A stretch of 64,000 nt of DNA, taken from Gnetum montanum (taxonomy: Eukaryota; Streptophyta; Gnetopsida; Gnetales; Gnetaceae). A program made the translations under genes and the position numbers. Shown here piece after piece: positions 46,048 through 59,114 of this stretch. The notes beneath the pieces were generated by a model that made no database searches, was not told the origin of the DNA, and saw only the letters and a program-made list of their open reading frames with translations. Numbering within the stretch: position 1 is the first letter of the stretch; the number at the start of each line of letters is the position of its first letter. Location: positions 1 through 64,000 of the forward strand of contig MNCI01007569.1 of NCBI GenBank assembly GCA_015680685.1. Direction: 5' to 3'.

Positions 46048-46871
46048 CGTTCACGTGCGATTTGGTCAAATTCCACAAAATTTAATTACAAAGTACGCTA
46101 GAGCTAAATGGTGAGTTCATCTTCTCCATTCGTTGTTTTCTCAATATTCCTTGTGAAATGAAAGTGTATAGTTAAGTGTAACTGAGGCATAAGATTTTTT
46201 ATTATTTTGTGTTTTATTAATTGATTCCCTAAAACAAGAATAAAAGTGGGAGTAATTAAGTGCTAAGTAAACTATTGTCTAATCTAGCCTAACACAAGTA
46301 ACCATCCCCACTTCCCAGACACATCCTGAACTTTATGTAAACATTGCTGGGTTGTCAAATGCTAATCATTTTTGAGCTACCAAGTGTCACACGTATGTTT
46401 GAAGGGGTTGTGCTTGTGTATTTTAATCAGTTGCTTAATTAATCAAAATTAATTGCTGAATGAATAACATTATTGTAAACTGCATGAAATCATAATATGT
46501 AAATGCATAAAGAAAGAAAGTCTCAAGTGTTGTAAGGATGAACTAAAGAGTTCATCTTTATTGCCAACACAATGGTGTGTTTAGGTACATCAATGCTTGA
46601 ATAAAGATCTAATCACACTTAGACCTCCTATTGCAGGCACTTGGAAAATATTCTAACTCTCAATTGAACAAACTACAAGAGTTTTGCTACTTGACTACAA
46701 AAACTACTTTCGAATCATGTGCCCAAGGGTTGTATTTATAGGCCCAGGAGTAACCCTACAATATCGAATGTCTGATATTGCATCTTGGGTTGTGATATCA
46801 TGTATCCAATATTGTGTACCTGATATCATAGCCACTTTGATATTGGAGCTTATGAAAAACATGATTCATCA
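46048..46871 (-). repeat. 3' LTR of the outer Athila-like element, main part
   Basis: It continues the LTR begun at 36786-36831 and ends ATTCATCA at 46871. The TATA box (sense CTATAAATAC) is near 46732-46741 and the GATATC-like cluster at 46760-46835. A purine tract (sense GTCGTGGGTGTA) follows at 46872-46883. Confidence 0.88.
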
Positions 46872-48866
46872 TACACCCACGACTAAATGAAAACTTGTCC
46901 TTGAGTACAGAAGAAGAGGAACAAGTCCCTTACAAAATATATTAGGAGGTATGGAATGTTTGACTAACATGCAGAGTGACATAGAGGAAATAGACAAATA
47001 CAAAAGTGCTTGAGCATACAACATTAAAATTGTGTACAAAATTGGATTTTCATGACAACAAGAAAGAATACACTTGGATCCAATGGACATCCAACCCCTC
47101 TTAGCAAAAAAAGAATGAGGGAGAGGTAGAAGAGATCTAGTGGTCATGAACAATTTCCCGTGAGTGATATTATTGCATCCTCCTTGGTGAAGATAGTCCT
47201 GCTTCTAGTGCATGCTCTCGACTATAATCACAACAAAATCAAGGATTAGTATATTAGGTGTAACACATAGTAGCTAAATACCTAGTCTCGTGAGTGATTT
47301 TATCTAGCTCAGCTGTGATTGTGATAGATTGGTTGCTTGATAATGTTAGTGAAAAGACTGAAAAATGAGTTAAGTAAGAGAAGTGGTCCATAAAATTCAA
47401 ACAAACCTTAACATAAGGAATACTGGAAATAGGGTATAGAAATTTACAATAATAAAAAGAAGGAATTTACTAAAAAATAGTTTTGAAGATGCGCACAATT
47501 GGATTTCATTGATGAGGTAAGTAAAAAGAATTCAATTGTATATGTCTAAGGTTAAAAAACTTAACTTAACCAAACCAAAAGATATCCAAATGGATCCTCC
47601 GCAAAGTAGGCATAGGCCTTTTATGCCCTTGCATAACTTCAAACCAAGGAGTCCATGGGAACCATGGATGATTAATGGTTACAAAAAGTTAAGTAAAAAA
47701 ACCCAAAAGTAACTAAATGAGAAACCCAACACATCAAACTAGAACATCGAATAAAAACATGAAATTGACAGTGAGGTAAGGCATGAAAAGCATAGATGGA
47801 TGAGAGAGAGAATGGAATGGAGTTCCTCATTATGGTCATATGAAGTCCCTTATGGAGTTTGTGATTAAATGACTCAATAGGATTCATCCTTAGTCTAGAC
47901 TAAAACCAACCACTTTCAATGACTTTACATCAACATTCTAAGACTAGTCCATCCCCTAAGGCATAAGAATGCATCCAAAAAACAATCACCACTCCAAATT
48001 GGAGAAGAAGTAGGAAGTGAGAAAGGGCCTTAGTTAGAGAAGACAAGACAAGTTTCATAACTAGTGCTTGTAGCCCTTTTATTTGGTCTAAGGGATGTGC
48101 TTTGAATTCCCATATTGTTTTTTGAATAGGAACCACACCATGCAAAGACCCATGCATTTTCACATTTATTTTGTCCAAGGGATGTGCTTTGCATCCTCAT
48201 CTCTATTTTTTTTTGATGAGGACCACACCATGTAAGGACTTATTCGACTTCTTGTTATGGAATGACACAGAATAGTGAGAAGCTCACAAGAACACTTCCC
48301 TGCACATAGGAAAACAAAAAAGAATGAAGAATACCACATCCCTTTGAAGACACACCCTATACAAACCTTTTATTCATTCTCAATTTTGGAAACTACACAA
48401 GTCACCAATTTATTAAGGTTGCATTAATGAAAAAGGGACCACATGTTTCTAAAATAAGGCAAACCATAGAGTGTCTGGATGGGTGGATGATGTGGACTCA
48501 TTGCTTATTACATGAAAAGAAAACATGCCCTAGTTGTCACTAACAACATTCAAAGTTAGAAATCAGATATCAACAATCAAATCACAAATGATACATGCCA
48601 CCATTGAGTAGCACATTACCATTGTACCTAACACCTTATTAGCAAAAATATTAAGGAATCACACCAAACAAAAGAAAATATAAAAGAAAGTAAAAGAGTA
48701 TTCAAAAAATATTAAATATACTAATGATGGTGTAAAACAAAAACTTAGAAAAGATCAATAACCTAAAAAACACAAAGATGTAAAATAAAGAATATGAAAA
48801 AAAAAGTTGTAAAATCAAAAATGTGTAAAACAAAAAAGTCAAAGGACTAACGAGCTGGGTAAAGTG
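46872..48866 (-). other. Post-integrase noncoding region, outer element
   Basis: About 2 kb homologous to 57178-59114 and, more distantly, 37693-39629. An 82-codon frame (48178-47930; SLHGVVPIQK, HPLDQIKGLQALVMKL) has a related 61-codon frame at 58433-58248. The shared frame is short and broken, so I do not call a gene. Confidence 0.5.
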
Positions 48867-51800
48867 TTAGTATGGATGGCCATCTCTCCAAAAACTAAGT
48901 TGGAAGGGGGAGATTCGAAAGATTGAGCATGGTTGTCCATCTAGCAAGGTGTGTGTTGAGTTAGTTGGCTTGGGCTCATGGAAAGGTTTTAGTTGTTGAA
49001 TGTTGACTAATTGCTTCTTATCTAGGCTGTCAAGTTTATAGATAATCATGGGCCTAGATGGAAAAGTATCTAATTAATGTAAGGTCCTTTCCACAATGTT
49101 TGAAATTTGGTTCATTGAGGTACGTATGCAAGATTTCAGTAGAGAACCTTGTCTCCTGGTTGAAACTTGACTTTTCTTATTTTGAGATCATGGTGTTTCT
49201 TGTTGAATGCTTATGAATTTTGTTGGATGATAGGAACATTAACCAATTTTCATCTAGCAAGTTGAGGTTCATTAATCATTTTTTATGTGCTAGACTTAGA
49301 TCCATGTCAAGGTCATAGATTTTAGAGAGTGTATGGAGCTTGAATTAGATGGGTAGTGTTGGTAGTTTTCTGTACACAAGCTCATAGGGAAAGTAACCTA
49401 TGGGAAGCTTCCATGTGAAGTGATAGGCCCAAAGGGAATTTTTTAATTTGGTGCTCTAGTCCCTTTAGTATTTGCTAATAGTACATGTTAGAATCTTTGT
49501 AATCTCCCAATTAGTGACCTTAGCTTGACCATTGGCTTGGGGGTGATAAGGTGTTGTCAGTTTGTGCTCAACCACCAACCGTTGCATAAGTTTTTAGAAA
49601 GTGGCACCTGTGAAATGAGTTCTATTGTTATAAATTAATGCACAAGGCATACCAAAACTATTTATGATATTTTGTTGTACAAACCAAGCAGCAATAGTGG
49701 ATGTATAGTTGATGATGATTGCTACTTCTACCCACTTAGTGCAATAGTCAGCCATAACTATTATATATGCATTTCCATTTGACAAAGGTGTGATAGGACC
49801 CATAAATTCAATGCCCCTAATATTGAATGGCTTGAGAGGCTAAATCCATTGTTGTGGCCCTTCCATTCAAGTTGTCATTTCACCATCCCTTTGACAACAA
49901 TCATAAGTGTGGACAAATTGGTGTGCATCCCTGAAGATTGTTGGCTAGTAATATCCTGCCATGATGATTTTTATGGCCATGCATCTCTTAGCATAATGGC
50001 CCCCACAAGGGCCTTCATGAGCATCCTAAAGAACATGCAGTTGATCCGTGTTAGGGACACACTAGCGTATCAGGCCGTTGGGACATGCTTTATAAAGATT
50101 CCCATTGATTTCGATGAAATGCTTAACTTGGTGAAGAAACTATTGTTTCTTTCGGGTGTCCAACCCTTATGGTAGTTCTTGCTTGAGTAGATAAGTAAGA
50201 ATGATATCATACCATCTTGGTTCATTGGGCATTTGTGCATTAATAGCCCCTGCAAGGAGAGATTCATCAGGAAACTAATCAGATAAGGGGCTTTCTTTCT
50301 CCTTGTCGTCCCATCTTGTTCATGATAAGTGATCAATGGCCACATTTTTCACATCCTTTCAATCTATCATTGTGAGATCAAACTCTTGCAAAATCACAAG
50401 CCACTGTATGACATAGGGCTTATCATTGGTTTATTCATTAGAAATTGGATGGCACTATGATTTGTGTGCACGAACACTTTATAACCAAGCACATAGTGCC
50501 TGAACCTTTTTAAGGAAAACACCACCGTCATCAACTCATTTTCTATAGTGGTGTAATTCAACTGTGCACCTGCGATACTTCAGCTTATGCAATGAATGTA
50601 ATATGGATGTTTTTGATCATCCAGCTATGTAAGCACTACCCCCAAAGCATAATTTGATGCATTAGTCATCACATGAAATGGCTTGGACCAATCAAGTGCT
50701 TATAGAATTGGGGTTTCAACAAGCTTCTACTTTAGTTGTTGAAATACTATTTCACATATAGGGGTCTAGAAAAATGATGCATCTTTCTTTGTTAATTAAA
50801 CCAATGGCTTGGCAATTTTGGGAAAATTCTTGATGAAGCACCGGTAGTAGCCACTATGATTGAGGAATGATCGCACTTCTTTAATGGTTTTTGGTTGATG
50901 AGTTATTCCTTAGATGACCTTTATCTTTTTAGGGTCCACTTCTTGCTTTTGATATACAGTGCCCCAAGACAATGGTTTCCTGGACCATAAGATGGCTCTT
51001 TTGCCAATTGAGCCAGATGTTTGTTTTGACACATCTCCTTAACACCTACTCAGGATGGTCTAGGGCTTGCTCAAATGTAGCTCTGTAGATAGAAGTCATC
51101 CATAAAGACTTCTACCCCAATATCGATTTGTTGTTGGAAAATGTTGAGGACTAATCATTGGAATGTGGTTGGGGCATTACATAAACTGAATGGCATCAAA
51201 TGGTAAGCAAAAGTTCCCCAAGGACTTGTGAAAGTCGTCCTCACTTGGTCCTCTGGTGCAATCTAGATTTAGTTATAGCCACTATAACCATCTAGAAAGT
51301 TGTAATAGCTGTGCCTAGAAATGGTGTCCAACACATGGTTGACAAAAGGCAATGGAAAATGATCTTTGAAAGTTTCCATGTTAAGCAGCTAGAAGTTGAT
51401 GCATATTTGTCATTTGCCTTCTTTCTTGGGCACAATGACAAGTGGACTAACTCACTCACTATCTACAACAGGGTAGATGAATCCTACCTCGAGGAGTTTT
51501 TCAATCTCTTCTTTGATAATCTGCTTTAATTTAGGATTCAAACACTGTTGTGGCTTTTGTTTTGACTTAACGGTGGGGTCAGTGTATATATGGTGCTGGC
51601 ATATTCTTGAATCTATTTTAGTGAGTTTAAAATATGACCAGGCAAAGATCATTAACCATTTTTTCACAACATTCATCAACATCTTCTTTTTTCTTGTAAT
51701 AAACTTAGCATTAATAATGATCAACCTTCCATTTTTCAAGAACATATATTCCATTCTAGTCAGCAATGTTTTTAATTCAAGTGGTTATTATTTGAAATTG

Positions 51801-52558
51801 TCAGGAATCTCCAAATCTCCCCAATTGATATCATTATTTACTCCCTTGAAGAGCTGGTGATGAACTTGCTTGAGTTCATCCATACTTGCAACATATTCAT
51901 ACAGAAGGCCCTCAGTAGGTTCCATGCACAATGTTTTACTACTAGAATTAGTTATCAGCCACTAGGTGCCTTCTTGTTTTGTGGCTGCTGCATACAAGCA
52001 TCTTTGGATTTTAGCTTTTGATGCATACTACTTGCATGCAAAGATAAATGTTTGCTTCATTGACCATAACTTTTGCACACAATGGCTCCCTGAATCACTG
52101 TACATAATACATAGAACCCTCTTCTTTTTTATCTTTCCAAAGTCATTTTCTTTAGATCTCCAAGGAAAGATCTCTAATGCCCATTTTAGCATCAATGGTG
52201 CTTAAGCATGCCCTTCCCATAATAATTGGGAAGTCCCCCTTACAATTCTCCGCCTTGATTACTAAGAAGTTGGTAGGATATGACCACCCATAAATGGTGG
52301 TTATGATGTCTTCTACAAGTCCCAATGGAACAGTGATGGATTGGTCTACCAACTCTAAGCTAATGTTGTCAAGGAAGGAATGTTCCACATCATGTACATC
52401 TTATGCAAGATCAAATTAACACTAGAACTAGAGTCAAGAAGAGCTTTACAAGGCTCATTTCCAACAATTTGCAAATATACTAAGGGACTCCTCCTATTAG
52501 CTAACTTCATGGGTAGGTTACCAGCTCGAATCCAATCAGATACAACATGGGTTAACAT
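48867..52558 (-). pseudogene. Athila-like pol, outer element
   Basis: Protease has LLDSSSSVNLILHKMY, where the catalytic DSG has become DSS, and FPIIMGRACLSTID (52558-52152). RT pieces include MNPKLKQIIKEEIEKLLEVG near 51540 and FMDDF near 51090, followed by a frameshift. RNase H remnants lie about 50590-50290. The integrase HHCC finger is present (HEGPCGGHYAKR near 50020). The core (FMGPITPLSNGNAYIIVMAD) and C-terminal domain run to 48867. Stops and frameshifts are numerous. Confidence 0.82.
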
Positions 52559-52599
52559 TACAACATGGATTCAATAGGGATTTTGGTTTGAATGGAACT

Positions 52600-55036
52600 C
52601 AGATAAAGGTAAGACAAAATATGGTGGAGGAGTAGGGCTACCAACCATTGATGTGTCGAAGGGCTTTGGTGGACTACAAGGTTGGAATTGATCATTTTTC
52701 TAACCCACTTGTTTGGTTAACTAGTTGCAGATTAATTATCCTTGTAGAGTTTCTTTACTATGCTTGGACAAGCAATTCACCCTACATGGATGGAGCAAGT
52801 GGTAGCTATGTAGGAGATGGAGGAGTAGGTGTAAGAACATGAACAACATAAGGATAGTAAGTGGCATTCCTCCTTGAATATGGTGGTTGGTATGCTTTAA
52901 GAGGGTAGTTGTGAGGTTGGTAAGCATCAACCTGACCAGAGGATTCTTGTGGAGATGAAGGTTGAAAAACATATAACCATAGGGGTTTGGTTATCGATAA
53001 GGAAACTGCTATCTTGGAGGTGCCAACACCCATGATTGTGGGTGCTACCACTATTAGTACAATTCATAGGGTTGCGGTGGAGTTCCACTTGGATGGTATT
53101 GATATGGTTGATGGAATTGTTGAGAGTTGCCTTATGGATAAGGTAATCTTTTAGATGTTTGTCTTTGTGCAAGTCATGGATGTAAGGCATACACCCTAGA
53201 TTCCTGCAAGTGTGACACAATTGGATAACATCCCTTGGGATGTTCATACTAGTAGATGTTACACTTGCCATCATCATCTAAGTCACTATCCATAACTATC
53301 TCTATCAAAACCATCTTACCCTTACCCTTGGATATGGCACATTTAGCTTCCTTAGGTCTTTGGTGCTCATGCTCACCACTTTGCTCCTTAAACTCTTCGG
53401 CAGTTTTTAAGACAACTTAAAACTTATTGTCCATGGAGTCCCATAATTGGTCAACCTTAGTCATGATGTTAGATTGCAATTTCTAGAGTCGCAAGGTTTT
53501 TTGATTAAGCACCTCATCTTTGGTTAACTCATCCTCACTATCACAAAATTGAACCTTCTTTTTGCAGATAGAAGGGTCCCTATTGTATTCCTTTGTACTT
53601 TCTTTCTTTTTGGATTCTCCCTGCTCCTTGGCTACTTGCTTAATTAACTTTTGGATCTGATGGATGCTTAACTTTGTCAATCTCTCTTGAGCATAGATGC
53701 CAAGGGTTTTCCTTATTTCAAACTACAACCCATGTATGATATGGCAAAGTTGATCCACCTGAGAGTATCCATGGCTGGGACACTTATGCAATAGAGAGTT
53801 GTATCAGCTAATAATAGCATCCAAGGGCTCATGATCTCCATGTTTCCATCCTTGGATCTACTTAGATTGGATACTCAAGAGTACATTTGATATTTTTCAT
53901 TAAAAAATTCTAACATCATACTCCATTGTTAGATTAATTTTGGCTCCAAGGACCAGTACCAATTTTCTACTTCCTTAATGGGTGTCCATAGGAATAATTT
54001 TAACTTCTGCTAATCATTCTTAATATTTTCAAGGCACATGCATCCTAAAAGGCTTAGAGATGATTTTGCAGATCAACATTGTAACCTTCCTCAAACTAAG
54101 ATATGTTGTTCATGTCCATCCTATTTAATCTACTATCCTTTATGTGCCTTGTTGAAATCCTCATAGCCTCTGTAATGTTTAACATGCTCTGAGTGGCAAG
54201 TAGAGGTTCATTAAGGTTATGGTGATGGTGCTTATGATGTTTTCAACTAACCCATCTTTCATGGTGATGAGTCTCTTATATTGTTAGTAGAGATGGTCCT
54301 GATGGTCCCTTCTATTGTTTTGGTCTTGTCGGTCACCTCCATCATGGTCATGCCCTCTGCGACCATGATCTGAGCTAGATGAAGAAGAAGATGATGATGA
54401 AGGGGAAGAGGAAGGAGAACGTGCATTGTGCCAACACCTATAATCCTTTCTTCGATGATTGCAACCATGGTCACGATCGTGATCTCCATATGCCCCCTTA
54501 TCATGACTTTCTCCTCCAGATCCATTTTGTGATTGGATCCATTCTAAGTAGAACCTAGATTATGAATTGTGGATTCCACATTTTAGTTGAGGGCCCCTTG
54601 ACCAAAGTCAAAGAGAGGAGTATCACCCAAGAGAAAGCTCCCAGAGAAGTGTTCACCTCCATTCAATGGGCCAAGCAAAGGTGAAAAAGTGTATGACTCC
54701 TTACCCTTCACACATTTGTGTTGGTGCTCTAGCTGATGATCACTTTTGTGCTTCAGTGGGATGATAATCCCTTGAATTGGGATCTTGCATCTCATACTCC
54801 CTGTGAAGATGTTGAAGTCCATGTCATGCAAGCATTAGTTAGAGCATAGTTGGAACAGATTGATCCAGTGGCAACATAATGTTGCTTTCCATGTCGCACC
54901 ACCACAACATTTCATCTTGATGTAAGATGAAGGTGGAGTTTGGTACATACTCATTGGGATGAGCATATACCACTTGGTATTGCTAAGGAACTTGGTATAC
55001 CTTGGGCAGAGATAGACTCCTGTGAGAAGAAGACAT
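52600..55036 (-). pseudogene. Athila-like gag, outer element
   Basis: The ATG at 55036 begins MSSSHRSLSLPKVYQ. Later pieces include FSGSFLLGDTPLFDFGQGAL, a run of HHHH/LLPLPLHHH, and near 53240 a decayed knuckle (YEHPKGCYPIVSHLQE) in which two Cys are lost. Many stops and frame changes break it. The knuckle-to-protease distance is like that in the sister elements. Confidence 0.75.
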
Positions 55037-55183
55037 TTTATGTTAATGAATCTATAAGTAGTGTGTAGTTAAGATTTAATTCAATTGTAATAATAATTTT
55101 TTTTTATAATATTCATCTTTTAAGGCTTGAACAATGAAATTACTAAGTTTTACTAAGTTTAGATTACACATGTAGAACTAAAG

Positions 55184-55201
55184 TCCCCAGCAATGGTGCT
55201 A
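55184..55201 (-). other. Primer-binding site of the outer Athila-like element
   Basis: The minus strand reads TAGCACCATTGCTGGGGA, one base inside the 5' LTR. It is a decayed form of TGGCGCCGTTGCCGGGGA. Confidence 0.8.
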
Positions 55202-55202
55202 A

Positions 55203-56072
55203 TGATGAGTGGTGAGGTATCCCTACGCCCAACCATACGAATCATAGGAATTCACATGTGATCTAGTCAAATTCCATAAACTTTAATTACCAAGTACGCT
55301 ATAGCTAAATGGTGAGTTCGTGTTGTCCATTCGTTGTCTTCCTAGTCTCACTTGTGAAATGCAAGTGTATGGTTAAGTGCAACTGAGGCATAAGATTTTT
55401 TGTTATTTTGTGTTTTATCAATTAATCACCTAAAACAAGAATAAAAGTGAGAGTAATTAAGTGCTAAGTAAACTATTGTCTAATCTAGCCTAACATAAGT
55501 AACCGTCCCCACTTCTCGAACACATTCTGAACTTTGTGTAAACACTACTAGGTTGTCAAACTTTAATCATTTTTGAGCTACCAAGTGTCACACATATGTT
55601 TGAAGGGGTCATTCTTGTGTATTTTAATTAGATGATCAATTAAAAAAAATTAATTGTTGAATGAATAACATTAATGTAAACTACATGAAATCATGATATG
55701 TAAATGCATAAAGAAAGAAAGTCTCAAGTGCTGCAAGGATGAATCAAAGAGTTCATCTTTATTGCCAATACAACGGTGTGCTTAGGTACATCAATGCTTG
55801 AATAAAGATCTAATCACACTTAGACCTCATGTTTCGGGCACTTGGAAAATATTCTAACTCTCAAATGAACAAATTGCAAGAGTTTTGCTACTTGACTACA
55901 AAAACTACTTTTGAATTATGTGCCCAAGGGCTATATTTATAGGCCTGGGAGTAACCCTATGATATCAAATGTCCAACATCACATCTTGGGCCACAATATG
56001 ACATACCTGATATCATGTACCTGATATCACAACCACTCTAATGTTGGAGCTTATGAAAAACATGATTCATCA
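55203..56072 (-). repeat. 5' LTR of the outer Athila-like element
   Basis: 870 bp, from TGATGAGTGG to GATTCATCA. The TATA box (sense CTATAAATAT) is near 55932-55941 and the GATATC-like cluster at 55965-56045. Confidence 0.9.
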
Positions 56073-56345
56073 ACATTGAAATTGGTGGTGGTGACATTGT
56101 AATATAAGCGTTGTTTAAGTGTTGATGATATACATGATTGCATATGCAACCATGTTAGGCCATCATAGTAGCACAATAATGGATTAGATTCATCATGGAC
56201 ATGGATGTGTTATGGTTGATGTGTATAGAGGTGAGCAAATTCCTATCAAAACCCCTCCATGTTTTGGCAAGGGTGTTGTGTTGTTGTGGGCTATGATGAG
56301 AGGCCTATTATAAAGGTACATTAGAAGATATTTTTGCTTGATATG
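56073..56345. other. Short spacer between two Athila-like elements
   Basis: AT-rich with no recognisable gene or repeat. A 60-codon minus frame overlaps the next LTR and is not supported. Confidence 0.5.
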
Positions 56346-57177
56346 TGATGAGAAGTGAGGTACCCCTACGCCCAACCATATGAATCATAGGCATTCATGT
56401 GTGATCTAGTTGAATTCCATAGACTTTAATTACCAAGTATGTTAGAGCTAAATGATGAGTTTGTGTTGTCCATTTGTTGTCTTCCTAGTATTTCTAGTAT
56501 TTAGTGTTTTATCAATTTCTAGTATTTTGTGTTTTATCAATTTGCTCACCTAAAACAAGAATAAAAGTGAGAGTAATTAAGTGCTAAGTAAACTATTTTC
56601 TAATCTTGCTTAACACAAGTAACCGTCCCCACTTTCCAAACACATCCTAAACTTCGTGTAAACACTGTTGGGTTGTCAAATGCTAATTGTTTCTGAGCTA
56701 CCAAGTGTCACATGTATGTTCAAAGGGGTTGTGCTTGTGTATTCTAATTAGTTTCTTAATTAATAAACATTAACTTTTGAATGAATAACATTAATGTAAA
56801 CTGCATAAAATCACAATATGTAAATGCATAAAGAAAGAAATTCTCAAGTGCTGTAAGGATGAATCAAAGAGTTTGTCTTTTTTGCCAACACAATGGTGTT
56901 TAGGTACATAAATTCTTGAATAAAGATCTAATCACACTTAGACCTCCTGCTACGGGCACTTGGAAAATATTCTAACTCTCAAATGAATAAATTGCAAGAA
57001 TTTCACTACTTGATTTCCAAAAACTACTTCCAAATTGTGTGCCCAAGGGCTGTATTTATAGGCTCAGGAGTAACCCTACAATATCGCATGGTTGATATCA
57101 CATCTTGGGCTATGATATCATGTACTTGATATCAGGGCCTCTATGCTATCAGAGCTTAAGTAAAACATAATTCATCA
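56346..57177 (-). repeat. 3' LTR of the rightmost Athila-like element
   Basis: 832 bp, from TGATGAGAAG to AATTCATCA. It holds a small tandem duplication (tagtattttgtgttttatca-like, about 56495-56540). The TATA box (sense CTATAAATAC) is near 57052-57061, the GATATC-like cluster at 57078-57150, and a purine tract (sense CATGGGGGTA) at 57178-57187. Confidence 0.88.
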
Positions 57178-59114
57178 TACCCCCATGATTGAATGAAAAC
57201 TCGTCCTTGAGTATAGAAGAAAAGGAACAAGTCCCTTACAAGATATATTAGGAGGTATGGAATGTTTGATTGACATGCAGAATGACATAGAGAAAATAGA
57301 AAAATACAGAAGTGCCCGAGCATATAACATTACAGTTGTGTACAAAATTGGGTGTTCATGACAACAAGAAAGAACACCCTTGGTCCAATGGACATCCAGA
57401 CCCTCTCTACAAGAGAAGAATGAGGGAGAGGTAGAAGAGATCTAGTTGTATCCTCATTGGTGAAGATAGTCCCACTTCTAGTCCATGCTTCCCATTGCAG
57501 TCACAACAAAATTAAGGATTAGTATATAAAGTGTAACACATAGTGGTTGAATACCTTGTCCCATCAATGATTTTATCTAGCTTAGTTATGATTGTCGTAG
57601 ATTGGTTGCTTGATAATGTTAGTGGAAAGACTAACAAATAGGTTAAGTAAGAGAAGTGGTCCATAAAATTTAGAAAAAGCTTAACATAAGGAATACTAAA
57701 AAGAGGTATAGAAATTCACAACAATAAAAAGAAAGCATTCACTAAAAATAGTTGTGAATATGTGCATAATTGGATGGCATTGATGGGATAAATAAAAAGA
57801 ATTCGATTGTAAAAATGTCTACGGTTAAAGAACTTAACTTAACTAAACCAAAAGATATGCAAGTGGGTCCTCCCCAAAGCAAGCACAGGACTTTTCTGCC
57901 CTTGCATAACTTCAAACCAAGGATTTCATGGGCACCATGGATGATTAATGGTTATAGAAGGTTAAATTCAAAAACCTAGAAGTAACTAACTGAGAAACCC
58001 AACACATCAAACCAGAACATCGAATCAAAACATGAAACTAGTAGTGAGGTGAGGCATGAAAAACATAGATGGATGAGAGAGAGAATGGACTGAAGTTCCT
58101 AGTTATGGTCACATGAAGTCTTTTGTGGAGTTCATGATTAAATGACTCATTAGGATCCATCCTTAGTCCAAACCAAAACCAACCACTTTCAGTGACTTCA
58201 CATTGACATTCTAAGACTAGTCCATCCCCTAAGATACAAGAATGCTTTCACAAAACAACCACCATTCCAAATTGGAGAAGTAGGAAGTGAGAAAGAGCCT
58301 TAGTTAGTGGAGACACGACAAGTTTGATAACCAGTGCTTGTAGCCCCTTTATTTGGTCTAAGGGGTGTGCCTTGAATTTCCATATTTTTTTGAATGGGAA
58401 CCACACCATGCAAAGACCCATGCATTTTTGCATTTATTTTTTCCAAGGGATGTGCTTTGAATCCTCATCTATTCTTTTTCTTTCTGATGAGGACCACACC
58501 ATGCAAGGAGTTATTCGACTTTTTATTGTGGAATGACACAGAATGGTGAGAAGTTCATGAGAACACTCCCACACATAGGAAAATGGAAAAACATGAAGAA
58601 TATTACATTCCTTTGAAGCCACACCCTGTCCAAACCTTTAATTCCTTCCCAATTTTGGAAACTACATAAGTCACCAATTTATTAAGGTTGCATTAATGAA
58701 AAAGGGATTGTATGTTTCCAAACAAAGAAAACCATAGAGTGCATGGATGGATGGATGATGTGGACTCACTACCTATTACATGAAAAGAAACCATGTTCTA
58801 GTTTTTAGTAATGACATTCCAAGTTAAAAACTAGACATCGATGATACATATCACCATTGAGTGACACATTACCATTGTACCTGGAACTTTATTAGCAAAA
58901 AGAGTAGAGAATTGTACCAAACATAAGAAAATATAAAAGAAAGTAAAAAAGTATTCAAGAAATAATAAATATATTAATGATGGTGTAAAAAAAAAGCTTA
59001 GAAAAGATCAATAACCTGAAAAAAAAAGATGTAAAACAAAGAATATGAAAACAAAAAGTTGTAAAATCAAAAATGTGTAAAACAAAAAAGTCAAAAGACT
59101 AAGGAGCCATGTGA
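57178..59114 (-). other. Post-integrase noncoding region, rightmost element
   Basis: It is homologous to 46872-48866, with the same landmarks (aagtgggtcctccccaaagc at 57861, cacaccatgcaaagacccat at 58404). No conserved long frame is seen. Confidence 0.5.

Larger units (their letters stand above)
36786..56072 (-). mobile_element. Athila-like LTR retrotransposon, split by a nested element
   Basis: The element's own DNA is 36786-36831 plus 46048-56072, about 10.1 kb; the gap is the nested element 36832-46042. Both LTRs are 870 bp (46 + 824 for the left, 55203-56072 for the right). Outer flanks are ATGTT (36781-36785) and ACATT (56073-56077), a possible target duplication with two transitions. 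Gag, protease, RT, RNase H and integrase remnants follow in the normal order on the minus strand. Confidence 0.85.
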
